A stretch of 64,000 nt of DNA from Nitrospinae bacterium CG11_big_fil_rev_8_21_14_0_20_45_15 (GTDB lineage Bacteria > Nitrospinota > Nitrospinia > Nitrospinales > VA-1). This document shows positions 47,210 through 55,982 of this stretch, in pieces (position 1 is the first letter of the stretch; the number at the start of each line of letters is the position of its first letter). A program made the position numbers and the translations under genes. The notes under the pieces are model-generated. The model was given only the letters and a program-made list of their open reading frames with translations. It ran no database searches and was not told where the DNA came from. Location: contig PCWG01000002.1 of assembly GCA_002787235.1 (NCBI GenBank), positions 59,250 to 123,249 of the forward strand, in the 5' to 3' direction.

Positions 47210-48400
47210 TTAATTTAAAAAAGATTTGATCCAGTTTTCTGCAGACTCGTAATATTCCGATTTTAGCAATTTAAAATTTTCATCAAAAGCTTCTGCAGAA
47301 GTCTTTTCCTTAACCGGTGGATAAATGACGAACGGCACGGGCTCTTTATCGTATTTCATTTGCACGACCGAAGCGCATTGATTGACAATGATGCCCAAAC
47401 GCACACCACCGTTCAACTCCACTGCTTGTGCCAGAGGGCCGATCAGGTCGCGATCCATATCTTCAATGGCAAAAATTTTGTCATCGATCATGCCCTTCAA
47501 TGAAGGTGCCTCGGCGAAATGGGTGTGGACATAGACCACGTCGGCATCGGCTAAAGCTTTGAGGGCGGCATCTGCCAAATTTTTGTTTGCAGACACATCG
47601 TCCTGAAATTCTTGCAGGGGAGCAATCTTCATTCCTGCTGTTTTTGCGACTCCCTGAAAGATCAAATCATAGGAAATGGCAACCGCTTTCTTCCCACCAT
47701 GCATGTCTGCAAACTGGGCTAGCTTGGGAGCCGGTCCTGCACCCCAGAACCAGATGCTGTTAATAAGATCCTTTTTTTCCTTCTGCCGTTGCCTGTTCAT
47801 CGGATGGTTGTGAAGAATGATTTGCGCCTGATTCATGAGAAAAGGCAAATTCTTGCTATTTTCGTCACTGGGCAGAAATTTTCGTATTCCTTCGCCAATG
47901 ATTTCAAAAGGGGAGATCAATTTTTCTGGAACAGTTCCCGCATCCAACAGCACCAGATTATGTGGACCTCGACCGTGATGAAATTCTGCAGAAACGTCAT
48001 ACACATTTTTTTGCAAAGAATCCAGAAGAGTTTTTGAATCGCCACTGTCCAAGTTACCGGCACTGAAATCCTTCATGACCATGTCGTTGTGACTCGACTG
48101 GAGAATGACGAAGTTACAGCACAAAGGAACCTGATTTTCTTTCAAAGATAAACCCAGTGCCTGCGCGCTGAAATGGCCCGCACCTCCGGTTTCTCCAACA
48201 TAGCCCATGAGAGAGAGGTATGCGACCAGGTTCTCCGGCGATGCTTCATGCGGGATGGTGCGGACGGTTCCACATGATCCATTTTGGGACAGCCGATCCA
48301 GGTTGGGAGTTTCGGCCAATTGCAGAGGTGTTTTATTGTCTCTTTCGGCGACCGGGTGATCGGTCAAGCCGTTGGCAATGATCAGTATATGTTTCATCAA
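47210..48400 (-). CDS. ApgM-family protein with apparently lost metal ligands
   Basis: The 396-aa protein has the COG3635-type phosphoglycerate mutase scaffold (NKTPLQLAETPNLDRLSQNG, LSLMGY, GPHNLVLLDAG, EPVPFVIYPP). The usual catalytic features look replaced: IDGLGDRP-like is ANGLTDHP, the PGSDTA-like nucleophile loop is SPENLVAY, and the C-terminal DH motif is VNQCAS. It sits directly before lysC and cimA. Related proteins next to threonine genes have been shown or proposed to act as homoserine kinases, so the context suggests an amino-acid role. The lost ligands, judged from memory rather than an alignment, may instead mean a regulatory pseudoenzyme. ATG 48397 is an equal start. Confidence 0.7.
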   Translation of the reverse strand: MMKHILIIANGLTDHPVAERDNKTPLQLAETPNLDRLSQNGSCGTVRTIPHEASPENLVAYLSLMGYVGETGGAGHFSAQALGLSLKENQVPLCCNFVILQSSHNDMVMKDFSAGNLDSGDSKTLLDSLQKNVYDVSAEFHHGRGPHNLVLLDAGTVPEKLISPFEIIGEGIRKFLPSDENSKNLPFLMNQAQIILHNHPMNRQRQKEKKDLINSIWFWGAGPAPKLAQFADMHGGKKAVAISYDLIFQGVAKTAGMKIAPLQEFQDDVSANKNLADAALKALADADVVYVHTHFAEAPSLKGMIDDKIFAIEDMDRDLIGPLAQAVELNGGVRLGIIVNQCASVVQMKYDKEPVPFVIYPPVKEKTSAEAFDENFKLLKSEYYESAENWIKSFLN

Positions 48401-48497
48401 TTAGAATATTGTCCATTGTTGGGAGAAATACAAACTCTCCATTATATAGAATCGAGATAGAAATATCAATTTGACCTTTTCTTTTTCTGTCGCTTGA

Positions 48498-48515
48498 ACT
48501 AGATTTAAGTCTAGT
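48498..48515. promoter_or_regulatory. 18-bp near-perfect palindrome, possible operator
   Basis: ACTAGATTTAAGTCTAGT is symmetric except for one base pair (arms ACTAGA/TCTAGT with TTAA at the centre). It lies 38 bases before the methyltransferase ATG in the 152-base divergent gap and overlaps a TTGAAC that could be a -35 box. Confidence 0.4.
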
Positions 48516-48552
48516 GTGTTTGGATGCAAAAAAGTCATAAGAGGAGCCTCTG

Positions 48553-49401
48553 ATGGTGAATTATTTTCTTATGGGTTCCTATGCAAAAATTCTATCATTT
48601 CTCCCTGAGTCAAATACCATGAATGTTGAATGGCCTTTACCTGAGAATGACCCTTGGTCAACGCCTTTCGCACAGGCGTTATTGTACAAGCTGGAGCTTT
48701 TTCCCGGCGCGACAGTTTTAGATGTCGCCGCAGGCGGTGGCATTCCTTCCTTTCATCTGGCGGAAAAGGTCGGGCCTTCTGGCAAGGTGTTGGCCGTCGA
48801 TATCAACCAGTATCAAGTCATGAGGGCTCGTTCTGTGCAAGGCGCGCATTTGCCCTGGCTCCAATTTGAAGTGTGCGATATGCGTCATTTACCGCCTGAT
48901 CTGCCAAAATTCGATCGCATCACGGGCAACCTTTCGTTCATGTTTTTTCGTCCCGACCGTCCCACCGTTTTGAAAAATCTTTTGCATTTTCTCAAGCCTG
49001 GTGGACAAATTGTGCTGACCTTTCCTTCACTTGGAACTTTCGATACTCTTTGGCATAAAGTTGATATGGAAATGCAGCAAAGAGGATTTGAGCAGGAAAG
49101 AAAGGGCTTGAACGAATACCTCACGGAACGACCGTCTGCGGAACATGCTGAAAACTGGTTGCGGGAATTGGGGCTGGAGAAGACCGAAGCTGTCGAAATG
49201 CCGCTGGAAGTGAAAACGGGTCCGGGGCGAGAATTTTTGGAGCATCCTCTGCTGAGAGGTGGTTTCCTTGATGATATCTATGAATGTTTTTCCGATCCCG
49301 TACTGGCGGAGGAGTTCATGACAGACATTGCGAGTGACATCGAAAGTTTCACGCCCTTGCACGCGATACGTTGCGCGATGTCGGGATGGAAACCAGAATA
49401 A
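48553..49401 (+). CDS. SAM-dependent class I methyltransferase
   Basis: The 282-aa protein has motif I VLDVAAGGGIPSFHLA, the acidic end of strand 2 in VLAVDINQYQ, and CDMRHLPPDLPKFDRI before motif III-like LLHFLKPGGQIVLTFPS, a UbiE/Methyltransf_11 layout. The last third is not diagnostic and the substrate is unknown. AGAGGAG precedes ATG 48553. It is a single-gene unit with divergent and convergent neighbours. Confidence 0.82.
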   Translation: MVNYFLMGSYAKILSFLPESNTMNVEWPLPENDPWSTPFAQALLYKLELFPGATVLDVAAGGGIPSFHLAEKVGPSGKVLAVDINQYQVMRARSVQGAHLPWLQFEVCDMRHLPPDLPKFDRITGNLSFMFFRPDRPTVLKNLLHFLKPGGQIVLTFPSLGTFDTLWHKVDMEMQQRGFEQERKGLNEYLTERPSAEHAENWLRELGLEKTEAVEMPLEVKTGPGREFLEHPLLRGGFLDDIYECFSDPVLAEEFMTDIASDIESFTPLHAIRCAMSGWKPE

Positions 49402-49433
49402 ACCGTTTTGCAGTACTCAATAGCGCAAAACTT

Positions 49434-50153
49434 TCACTTCTTTTTATTTTTCTTGTCGCGCCAGAGGATGAGCCAATGCTGGATGAGACGAAGCGGGGCG
49501 GTTCCGGTAAATTTTCGACGTTTGAATTTTGGAGTTTGATCGTTTTGAAGTTTTGCGATCACCGTTGATCCCACCGCTTCATCAATCACAGATCCCCTTT
49601 GCGCATGTTCCAGTTTTTTGGACCCGCAGGTGTCACGAAATGCGACGACCAGACGGCAATCAAGGGGGCGTGCGGAGTACACCGCGCAGGAATGATCTTC
49701 TTCCAGAAAAGGGCAGGGCTGGTTGACCAATAAATTGTGCCAGTCGAGTTGTTCAAGATCTTTTCCGGAATCGAGAACTTTTTGCACTCGATTGATGCTT
49801 TTCTCCGAGCGTTCGATGAAGCGATTCAGGTCAATTTTTTCTTCGCTGGCCAGTTTGAGAATGCCATCCCATTCCACTTGTGTGAGACCGACCGCCTGAT
49901 AGCAACAATAGCCGCAACCTTTTTCACAGGTTCTGGGTGGCAGGGTTTTTTCGTAAGTTCTTTCCAGCAAAATCCAAAAAGCACTCAGCGGCGTGATTTT
50001 CTTTTCTCGCGCCAACTCTTTGGCTTCCTGAACCCGGCTTTCGTAAGCCGTCTGGATTTGTTCTTCACTGAACTTGGATTGCAGGTGTTGCTGAAGAGCT
50101 TGGGGATCAGTCATTCCCTGAATGAAAACGCCCAACGAATCGGAGTAGGTCAT
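49434..50153 (-). CDS. YkgJ-family cysteine-cluster protein
   Basis: The 239-aa protein has the CxxxCGxCC-type cluster (CEKGCGYCCYQAVGLTQVEWDGI) and the later PCPFLEEDHSCAVYSARPLDCRLV, the standard metal-binding cysteine set of the YkgJ (CxxCxxCC) family, probably binding zinc or iron-sulfur. Function is unknown in the family. It follows the DUF1844 gene by 3 bases. Confidence 0.85.
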   Translation of the reverse strand: MTYSDSLGVFIQGMTDPQALQQHLQSKFSEEQIQTAYESRVQEAKELAREKKITPLSAFWILLERTYEKTLPPRTCEKGCGYCCYQAVGLTQVEWDGILKLASEEKIDLNRFIERSEKSINRVQKVLDSGKDLEQLDWHNLLVNQPCPFLEEDHSCAVYSARPLDCRLVVAFRDTCGSKKLEHAQRGSVIDEAVGSTVIAKLQNDQTPKFKRRKFTGTAPLRLIQHWLILWRDKKNKKK

Positions 50154-50156
50154 ACA

Positions 50157-50585
50157 TTAAACGGCATGGGAGCCAGTGGTTTTTTTGGTTTTTTCAACGT
50201 ACTTCATTTGTAACTGATAAATCAGGTTCTCTAATTGCGTTTGTTCGTCTTTTGTCAGATTTCCCTGAGTTTTTTTGCTCAGCATCTTCAGCATATCGAT
50301 GGTTTGCTCGACCGCAGGGAGGTTGAGAGTTTTCTGTCCGGTTGCAGGATCAGGAGTGTCTCCCAAGTGGTAGAAACCCGTCGAAGCGAGCGACAGAATA
50401 AAAGTGGAAAAATCGATTTGAAAATGTTCTGCATGGGACGAATGACCGGCAGAGCCTTCTTTCTTTTTGCTTTCCTGAGAGGTTTCTTTTTTGGGAGAAT
50501 CCTTTTTCTGAATTTCGTCCTCCGATAACTGGGAGGAACGATTGTCTTGAATAATGAAACCTTCGCCTTCGGCATCAGCGTTCAT
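50157..50585 (-). CDS. DUF1844 protein
   Basis: The 142-aa protein has an N-terminal Lys/Glu/Ser-rich disordered half (KKDSPKKETSQESKKKEGS). The C-terminal IDFSTFILSLASTGFYHLGDTPDPATGQ, NLPAVEQTIDMLKMLSKKTQGNLTKDEQ is the DUF1844 signature. No function is established. Its ATG shares one base with the upstream stop (TGATG), indicating coupling. Confidence 0.88.
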   Translation of the reverse strand: MNADAEGEGFIIQDNRSSQLSEDEIQKKDSPKKETSQESKKKEGSAGHSSHAEHFQIDFSTFILSLASTGFYHLGDTPDPATGQKTLNLPAVEQTIDMLKMLSKKTQGNLTKDEQTQLENLIYQLQMKYVEKTKKTTGSHAV

Positions 50586-50854
50586 CAGCGTGTCCTTTCC
50601 TTTGACCTGTTTGTATGTGCTCCCTCGTTTTCAAGACCCATTAGCAATCGGACGGAGAATCCCAGAACGATCATAACCAATCCCATGATAAAGCCAAGGT
50701 AGCCATCGCCTTCAATGAATTCCATATAGGATTTCCCGATGATTGGCCATTGCCGGATCAACCCCACAAAAGCGAACAAAAGACCGGCTCCGATCAAAAC
50801 TTTTTTCATCTTGGCGGCACTTTTTTCGTCATTATTTTCGATGTTCTGCTTCAT
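50585..50854 (-). CDS. Small membrane protein, unknown
   Basis: About 89 aa from ATG 50854, chosen because the track's longer start adds an unlikely N-terminus reaching into the divergent gap. Two hydrophobic segments (VLIGAGLLFAFVGLI and GFIMGLVMIVLGFSVRLLMG) flank a short loop. No family is recognised. It is first in a minus-strand run with the DUF1844 and YkgJ genes. Confidence 0.6.
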   Translation of the reverse strand: MKQNIENNDEKSAAKMKKVLIGAGLLFAFVGLIRQWPIIGKSYMEFIEGDGYLGFIMGLVMIVLGFSVRLLMGLENEGAHTNRSKERTR

Positions 50855-51020
50855 AATCGATAGACAAGGCTGGAAGCTTTGTTTGTTCAATATTAGCCTG
50901 AAATTCAGCGTGGCAAAGGGAAAGATCAACGCATTTGATGCTAGCAAATTGGGCGGCCCATGTCAAAGTTTAAGCCTTCTACTTGGCCTCTTGTTCAGGT
51001 TTTGGTACAGTGACTCTATT

Positions 51021-51872
51021 ATGATAAAGAATTTCTTATTTTTAGTTGGGATTGCATGCATGTCAGTGGGATGCTCGACCCGACAAATTGCAGTGCAATG
51101 GTCATTGCCACTGGTTGCCGACCAGGTTCTGGCCTTGCAGGAAGAATCCGATCTGGATTTGGCCCGCGAAGCGATTCCCGGAAATTTGAAAATACTGGAA
51201 GGTTTGTTGAAAGGTGATGCATCGAATCCCGAATTACTGAAATACCTTGCCGAGGGATTTTGTTCCTACTCCTACACTTTTGTAAAAGACGAAGACCCCG
51301 AACGCGCACGCGAGCTTTATCTACGTGGAAGAAATTATGCTTTGCAGGCTCTTCCCGTAACGGAATTGGAAAAACTCTCCCCAGCGGAAATAAAAGAGGC
51401 AATGTCTTCCATGACGCGTGATGATTTGCCCGCTTTGTTTTGGGCCGGACAATGTTGGGGAGAATGGTTGACCTTGAGCCTGAGTGAACCGCGTGCTTTT
51501 GCCGATATCTCAAAATTGGAAGTCATTTTGCAACGCAATCTGGAGCTGGATGAATCCTATCATTTTGCGGGCCCGCATCTGGCTCTGGGTGTTTTTTATG
51601 GATCGCGATCACGAATGTTGGGTGGCAATCCCGAAAAGGCAAAATTCCATTTTGAACGCAGTCTTGAGTTGGCTGAAAATAAGTACTTGCTGGCATATTA
51701 TTTTTACGCAAAAACCTACGCGGTCCAAATGCAGGATCGGGACTTGTTTGAAACATTGCTGAACACAATACAGGATTCACCCAGGGACATTTTGCCCGAA
51801 CAACGACTGGCAAATGAAACAGCTCGCAAACAAGCAGGTATCTTACTCAAGATGGCGGATGAACTTTTTTAA
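51021..51872 (+). CDS. TatT-family TRAP-associated lipoprotein
   Basis: About 283 aa from ATG 51021; the track start 94 codons earlier overlaps the divergent gene and is rejected. Signal peptide and lipobox (CMSVGCSTRQ) precede an all-helical TPR-like body (LKILEGLLKGDASNPELLKYLAEGFCSYSYTFVKDEDPERARELYLRGR) that matches the TatT component, first described in Treponema pallidum, where TatT trimers bind the substrate protein TatP. The next gene is just such a binding protein. Confidence 0.82.
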   Translation: MIKNFLFLVGIACMSVGCSTRQIAVQWSLPLVADQVLALQEESDLDLAREAIPGNLKILEGLLKGDASNPELLKYLAEGFCSYSYTFVKDEDPERARELYLRGRNYALQALPVTELEKLSPAEIKEAMSSMTRDDLPALFWAGQCWGEWLTLSLSEPRAFADISKLEVILQRNLELDESYHFAGPHLALGVFYGSRSRMLGGNPEKAKFHFERSLELAENKYLLAYYFYAKTYAVQMQDRDLFETLLNTIQDSPRDILPEQRLANETARKQAGILLKMADELF

Positions 51873-51956
51873 AGAAAAGGGTTTTTCCTGTTTACTGAGA
51901 AGATGCACGCTAGAAAGCCTGCTCAAATTTAATTCTGATTTTCAGGGGAAATCTTA

Positions 51957-52982
51957 ATGGTAAAAACCAGAAGTATTATCAGAACATTGTGTTTGAGCCT
52001 TGCGCTGTTATTGGCTGGAGGGGCGGTTGGACTTGTTGAAGCCGGGGAAAAACAGCACGTCATCAAATTTGCGACGCTGGCACCCGAAGGCTCCTCCTGG
52101 ATGAAACAGATGCGCGAGTTGGCTCGTGAAGTAAGCGAAAAGACTCAAGGGCAGGTAGAGTTCAAATTTTATCCGGGTGGTGTTTCAGGCGACGAAAAGG
52201 ATGTGATCCGAAAAATACGGATCGGCCAGTTGCATTCCGCAGGATTTACAGGCGTAGGACTCGGCGACATTCTCCCGGAAGTGCGTGTTCTTGACCTGCC
52301 GTTTTTGTTTGAGACGGATGAAGAGGTGGCTTATGTTTACGATGCGATGGACGAGTATTTCATGCGAGCATTCGAAGACAAAGGCTACGTACTTTTAGGC
52401 TGGGTGCCTGTGGGCTGGGTGCATTTCTTTTCCGTTCCCAAAATTGAGAGCATTGAGGATCTTCAACGTTCACGTCCCTGGTTATGGGCGGGGGACCCAC
52501 TGGTAGAATCGGCCTATCAGGCAATGGATGTCAATCCTGTTCCCCTTGCTCTGCCAGATGTTTTGATGTCCCTGCAAACGGGAATGGTCGATGTCGTCTA
52601 CGGTTCGCCACAAGGAACACTCGCCTTGCAATGGTTCTCCCGTGTCAAACACATGACTTCATTTCGGATGGGTTACGCAACAGGTGGCGTTTTGATTTCA
52701 AAAAGAAAATTCAATCAACTGCCAGAAGATGTTCAGTCGGTATTTAAATCGACAGCAAAAAACCATTTGAATAAATTGATGAAAATTATTCAGAGTGAGA
52801 ATATGGAATCCATTCAAATCATGAAAGAAAATGGCGTGACTCTCACACCGGAACTTTCAAAGAATGCAAAATCTGGTTTCCTGCAAGCCGGAGTTAAGGC
52901 TCGCGATCAATTGACCGGAAAATTATTTTCTATTGAGTTATTAAAAAAAGTAGAATCTTTCATTGCCGAAGTTCGAAAATAA
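51957..52982 (+). CDS. TRAP transporter substrate-binding protein (DctP/TatP family)
   Basis: The 341-aa protein has a signal peptide (LCLSLALLLAGGAVGLVEA). KFATLAPEGSSWMKQMRELAREVSEKTQGQVEFKFYPGGVSGDEKDVIRKIRIGQLHSAGFTG is the DctP fold. It binds a small acid or hydrophobic ligand in the periplasm. AGGGGAA precedes ATG 51957. No DctQ/DctM membrane subunits are nearby, so the permease must be encoded elsewhere. Confidence 0.9.
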   Translation: MVKTRSIIRTLCLSLALLLAGGAVGLVEAGEKQHVIKFATLAPEGSSWMKQMRELAREVSEKTQGQVEFKFYPGGVSGDEKDVIRKIRIGQLHSAGFTGVGLGDILPEVRVLDLPFLFETDEEVAYVYDAMDEYFMRAFEDKGYVLLGWVPVGWVHFFSVPKIESIEDLQRSRPWLWAGDPLVESAYQAMDVNPVPLALPDVLMSLQTGMVDVVYGSPQGTLALQWFSRVKHMTSFRMGYATGGVLISKRKFNQLPEDVQSVFKSTAKNHLNKLMKIIQSENMESIQIMKENGVTLTPELSKNAKSGFLQAGVKARDQLTGKLFSIELLKKVESFIAEVRK

Positions 52983-53029
52983 CAAACAAGTTATTTGTAA
53001 ATAATTTTTAAAATAGGGGTTGTTGAATC

Positions 53030-53593
53030 TTGAGCAAACACTATGAAAAGCTGAATGAAAAATTAAAAAAGTTTATTGAAGATCAAAAAATATTCTTTGT
53101 GGGGACTGCGGCGTCTGAAGGACGCGTCAACGTGTCGCCCAAAGGTATGGACAGTCTTCATGTTTTGAATGACCGACAGTTGATCTGGCTCAATCTCACC
53201 GGAAGCGGAAACGAGACCGCCGCACACATCCAGGAGCTGGCGCGCATGACCATCCTTTTTTGTGCATTTGCAGGTGATCCGCTGATACTGAGGGTTTACG
53301 GCAATGCCCGGGCGGTTCATCCAAGGGATAATGAATGGAACGAATGGATTTCCATGTTTCCAGAATATCCCGGGTCCCGGCAGATTTTTTTACTCGATAT
53401 CGATCTCGTGCAAACTTCGTGCGGATTTGCGGTTCCTAACTTTGAGTATCAGGAAGATAGAGGAGACCTGATCTATTGGACTCAAAAGATAGGCGACGAA
53501 GGAGTGAAGAAATACTGGGCCGATAAAAATCAGGTCAGCATCGACGGCAAACCGACGGGAATTTTTAAGGATTCAGAAGGTTCACAAAAATAG
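53030..53593 (+). CDS. Pyridoxamine 5'-phosphate oxidase-like flavin-binding protein
   Basis: The 187-aa split-barrel protein: FFVGTAASEGRVNVSPKGMDSLHVLNDRQLIWLNLTGSGNETAAHI, RMTILFCAFAGDPLILRVYGNARAV. This is the PNPOx-like family, often FMN or F420 binding; the actual reaction is unknown. The start appears to be TTG 53030, with AGGGG upstream and no ATG nearby. It may share a transcript with the TRAP pair 47 bases upstream. Confidence 0.82.
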   Translation: MSKHYEKLNEKLKKFIEDQKIFFVGTAASEGRVNVSPKGMDSLHVLNDRQLIWLNLTGSGNETAAHIQELARMTILFCAFAGDPLILRVYGNARAVHPRDNEWNEWISMFPEYPGSRQIFLLDIDLVQTSCGFAVPNFEYQEDRGDLIYWTQKIGDEGVKKYWADKNQVSIDGKPTGIFKDSEGSQK

Positions 53594-53611
53594 TCAACAT
53601 CCTTCATGGTC

Positions 53612-55012
53612 TCACCTTAGTTTAGACAAAATGTGTTTCAGCCACTTGGAATCCGCTCCCCAGTAGATATGGGTGTAACTGGCGATGCTGTTTTTGAAAA
53701 CATAGCCATCTGCAACAGCAGGGTTACTGGCTTTTGTATCAGAGGTCATTTGAGGTTTCTCTGGATTGTTGCTGAAGTGGGAGAAGTGAAACTCGTGGCC
53801 TTTGAGGCGGATGGTTTCTTTTGTTCCCGAATCAAACTTTAAATCACGGTAGCCCAGTGTCATTCGTTTGGGATTCAGAGTGGTTTCGAACTGGAAGAGT
53901 CCCGCCATTTTGAATTTCGTGCCTTCCTCAGTGGTGAGCGATTTCCCCAAATACATCATCCCTCCGCATTCCGCAACGACGGGTTTCCCGGATTGCCCCC
54001 AAAGCCGTATGGATTTTCTCATCGTTGTATTCTCAGAGAGTTGCTTTGCGAACAATTCAGGGTAGCCTCCGGGAAGGTATAACCAGTCCGCCCCATTCGG
54101 GATGGTCTTGTCTGCAATGGGCGAGAAAAACTGGATGCTTCCCCCGTAAAAACGAAATTGATCCAAAGTGTCCTGATAGATGAATTGAAAGGCAGAATCC
54201 CTTGCAACCGCAACCGTAAAGGGTTTGATTGTGGTGGAATGGTTCCAGCGCGATCTTGGGGGCTTTCTGTTTTCTAGCAACGGGATTTCTGCCAGCCGAA
54301 GGATTTTTTTGATGTCTAGATGATTCTCCACATGATCGGCCCAACGTTCGTAAAGATCATCCGTTTGCTCTGCTCCGAGTTGCAGTCCCAGATGACGGCT
54401 GGAAATTTCAAGTTTGGGATCAAAAGGCAAGTGTCCGAGAAACGGTAGCCCCGTATGACTTTCAACGGCCCGACGAATCATCTCTGCGTGGCGCGCACCA
54501 TTTACTTTGTTGGCGACGACACCGAGAAAACGCAGGTCGGGATCAAATTCTTTAAAACCTTTTACCAGCGCGGCTGAGGATCGGGCCATGGCAGAACCGT
54601 TGAACACGAACAAGACCGGAAGGCCGATCAATTTGGCAATTTGTGCGGTGGATCCGGTTTCATTGGTGGCACTGGCCCCGTCAAACAAGCCCATGACCCC
54701 TTCGGCTATGACCATATTGGCAGAGTGGGAGGTTTCCTCAAACAGTTTGCGTACATAAGATTTGGAACACATTTTTGTGTCGAGGTTGTAACTGGGACGA
54801 GAACAGGCGCGTTCGTGATGACTGGGATCGATGTAGTCTGGCCCGGACTTGAAAGGGGCGACCTGATATCCTTTACGGCTAAACAGGCGCATGAGTCCTG
54901 CCGTTAACGAAGATTTCCCCGCACCGGAATGTGTTGCGGATACAATGAACCCATATTTTTTAGAATCCTTAATCTTTGATACAGATAAGTTAGGGTCAAA
55001 TCTTGTTTTCAT
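53612..55012 (-). CDS. cbiA: Cobyrinate a,c-diamide synthase
   Basis: The 466-aa protein has an N-terminal P-loop domain (SATHSGAGKSSLTAGLMRLFSRKGYQVAPFKSGPDYIDPSHH) and a C-terminal class I glutamine amidotransferase-like domain with the nucleophile in VVAECGGMMYLGKSL. It amidates the a and c side chains of cobyrinate using glutamine and ATP (also called CobB). Last of a three-gene minus-strand cobalamin block, 13 bases after cbiB. Confidence 0.93.
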   Translation of the reverse strand: MKTRFDPNLSVSKIKDSKKYGFIVSATHSGAGKSSLTAGLMRLFSRKGYQVAPFKSGPDYIDPSHHERACSRPSYNLDTKMCSKSYVRKLFEETSHSANMVIAEGVMGLFDGASATNETGSTAQIAKLIGLPVLFVFNGSAMARSSAALVKGFKEFDPDLRFLGVVANKVNGARHAEMIRRAVESHTGLPFLGHLPFDPKLEISSRHLGLQLGAEQTDDLYERWADHVENHLDIKKILRLAEIPLLENRKPPRSRWNHSTTIKPFTVAVARDSAFQFIYQDTLDQFRFYGGSIQFFSPIADKTIPNGADWLYLPGGYPELFAKQLSENTTMRKSIRLWGQSGKPVVAECGGMMYLGKSLTTEEGTKFKMAGLFQFETTLNPKRMTLGYRDLKFDSGTKETIRLKGHEFHFSHFSNNPEKPQMTSDTKASNPAVADGYVFKNSIASYTHIYWGADSKWLKHILSKLR

Positions 55013-55025
55013 ATAACTTTAAGAC

Positions 55026-55979
55026 TCAAAAGGAGGAACTGAAAAATTTTCGCGCAAAATAGAACAGGGCCAAGGCCATTGTCCCTGCGAGAAACATTAT
55101 TTTGTGGGTATCGCCGATGGTTCTGGCCGTTACGGGGTGAATGCTTTCACCTATGAATGGTTTATCGACCCATTCGCCATGGTAGCGATTGGGCCCACCC
55201 ATGCGGATGCCCAGTCCACCGGCAACCGTCGCCTCGGGCAATCCCGCATTGGGACTGGAGTGGTTTTGCCCATCCCGCAGGGCTGTGGTAATGGCACGGC
55301 ATCCATTGAATCCGCAAATTGAAATCGCCAGTGTCATTAAGGGAACGGAAAGACGTGCCGGTATCCAGTTGGCGACATCATCGAGACGCGCTGGAATTTC
55401 CCCAAATGCTAGATACTTTTCATTTTTATAACCGAACATGGAGTCCATTGTGTTGATCGCCTTGTAAATTAATGCAAGGGGGGCACCGCCGATGAAGGCA
55501 TAAAACAAAGGCGCGATGACCCCATCGACTGTATTTTCTGCAACGGTTTCGGTTGCGCCGCAGGCAATTGCCTGAGCATCAAGCTCTTGTGTTTCACGAC
55601 CAACGATCTGCGACAAACTGTTTCGTGCCGACGGCAAATTATTTTTTTGCAGGTGCTGTTGAACGGGGAGGCTTTCGTCGTAAAGACAGCGGGTGGAAAG
55701 GGTGGTGTAGATGAGGTAGATGGAGCCGATTTCAAAAGCGATGGGTGAAATTTTTGCCAGCAGACATAGGATCGCACTGCACATCACTCCTGTTATTGCA
55801 ACAACCGTCAGGGTTGTGATGGCTCCGGCGAGCGTTGGGTGTGTGATCCTTTTCCGAGTTTGATTTTCCATGAAGCTGGCAAACCGGCCTATGTATCGGA
55901 CGGGATGAGGAAACCATCTCGGATCTCCAAGGATGAGATCGAAATAAAAGGCGATAAAAATACGATCCGCTAGATCCAT
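55026..55979 (-). CDS. cbiB: Adenosylcobinamide-phosphate synthase
   Basis: The 317-aa membrane protein: LILGDPRWFPHPVRYIGRF, QIVGRETQELDAQAIACGATETVAENTVDGVIAPLFYAFIGGAPLALIYKAINTMDSMFGYKNEKY and GGLGIRMGGPNRYHGEWVDKPFIG are signatures of CbiB/CobD(Pseudomonas). It attaches aminopropanol (phosphate) to adenosylcobyrate. The next upstream gene, 3 bases away, makes the aminopropanol phosphate precursor. Confidence 0.94.
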   Translation of the reverse strand: MDLADRIFIAFYFDLILGDPRWFPHPVRYIGRFASFMENQTRKRITHPTLAGAITTLTVVAITGVMCSAILCLLAKISPIAFEIGSIYLIYTTLSTRCLYDESLPVQQHLQKNNLPSARNSLSQIVGRETQELDAQAIACGATETVAENTVDGVIAPLFYAFIGGAPLALIYKAINTMDSMFGYKNEKYLAFGEIPARLDDVANWIPARLSVPLMTLAISICGFNGCRAITTALRDGQNHSSPNAGLPEATVAGGLGIRMGGPNRYHGEWVDKPFIGESIHPVTARTIGDTHKIMFLAGTMALALFYFARKFFSSSF

Positions 55980-55982
55980 GGC

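Noticed and set aside
46317-47213. 298-aa plus-strand ORF opposite lysC
   Set aside because: Long only because of lysC codon bias on the other strand. lysC motifs are complete and the antisense product is low-complexity Ser/Arg/Thr-rich.
50739-51020. N-terminal 94-codon extension of the TatT ORF
   Set aside because: It overlaps the divergent small membrane protein gene, and a perfect lipoprotein signal begins at ATG 51021.
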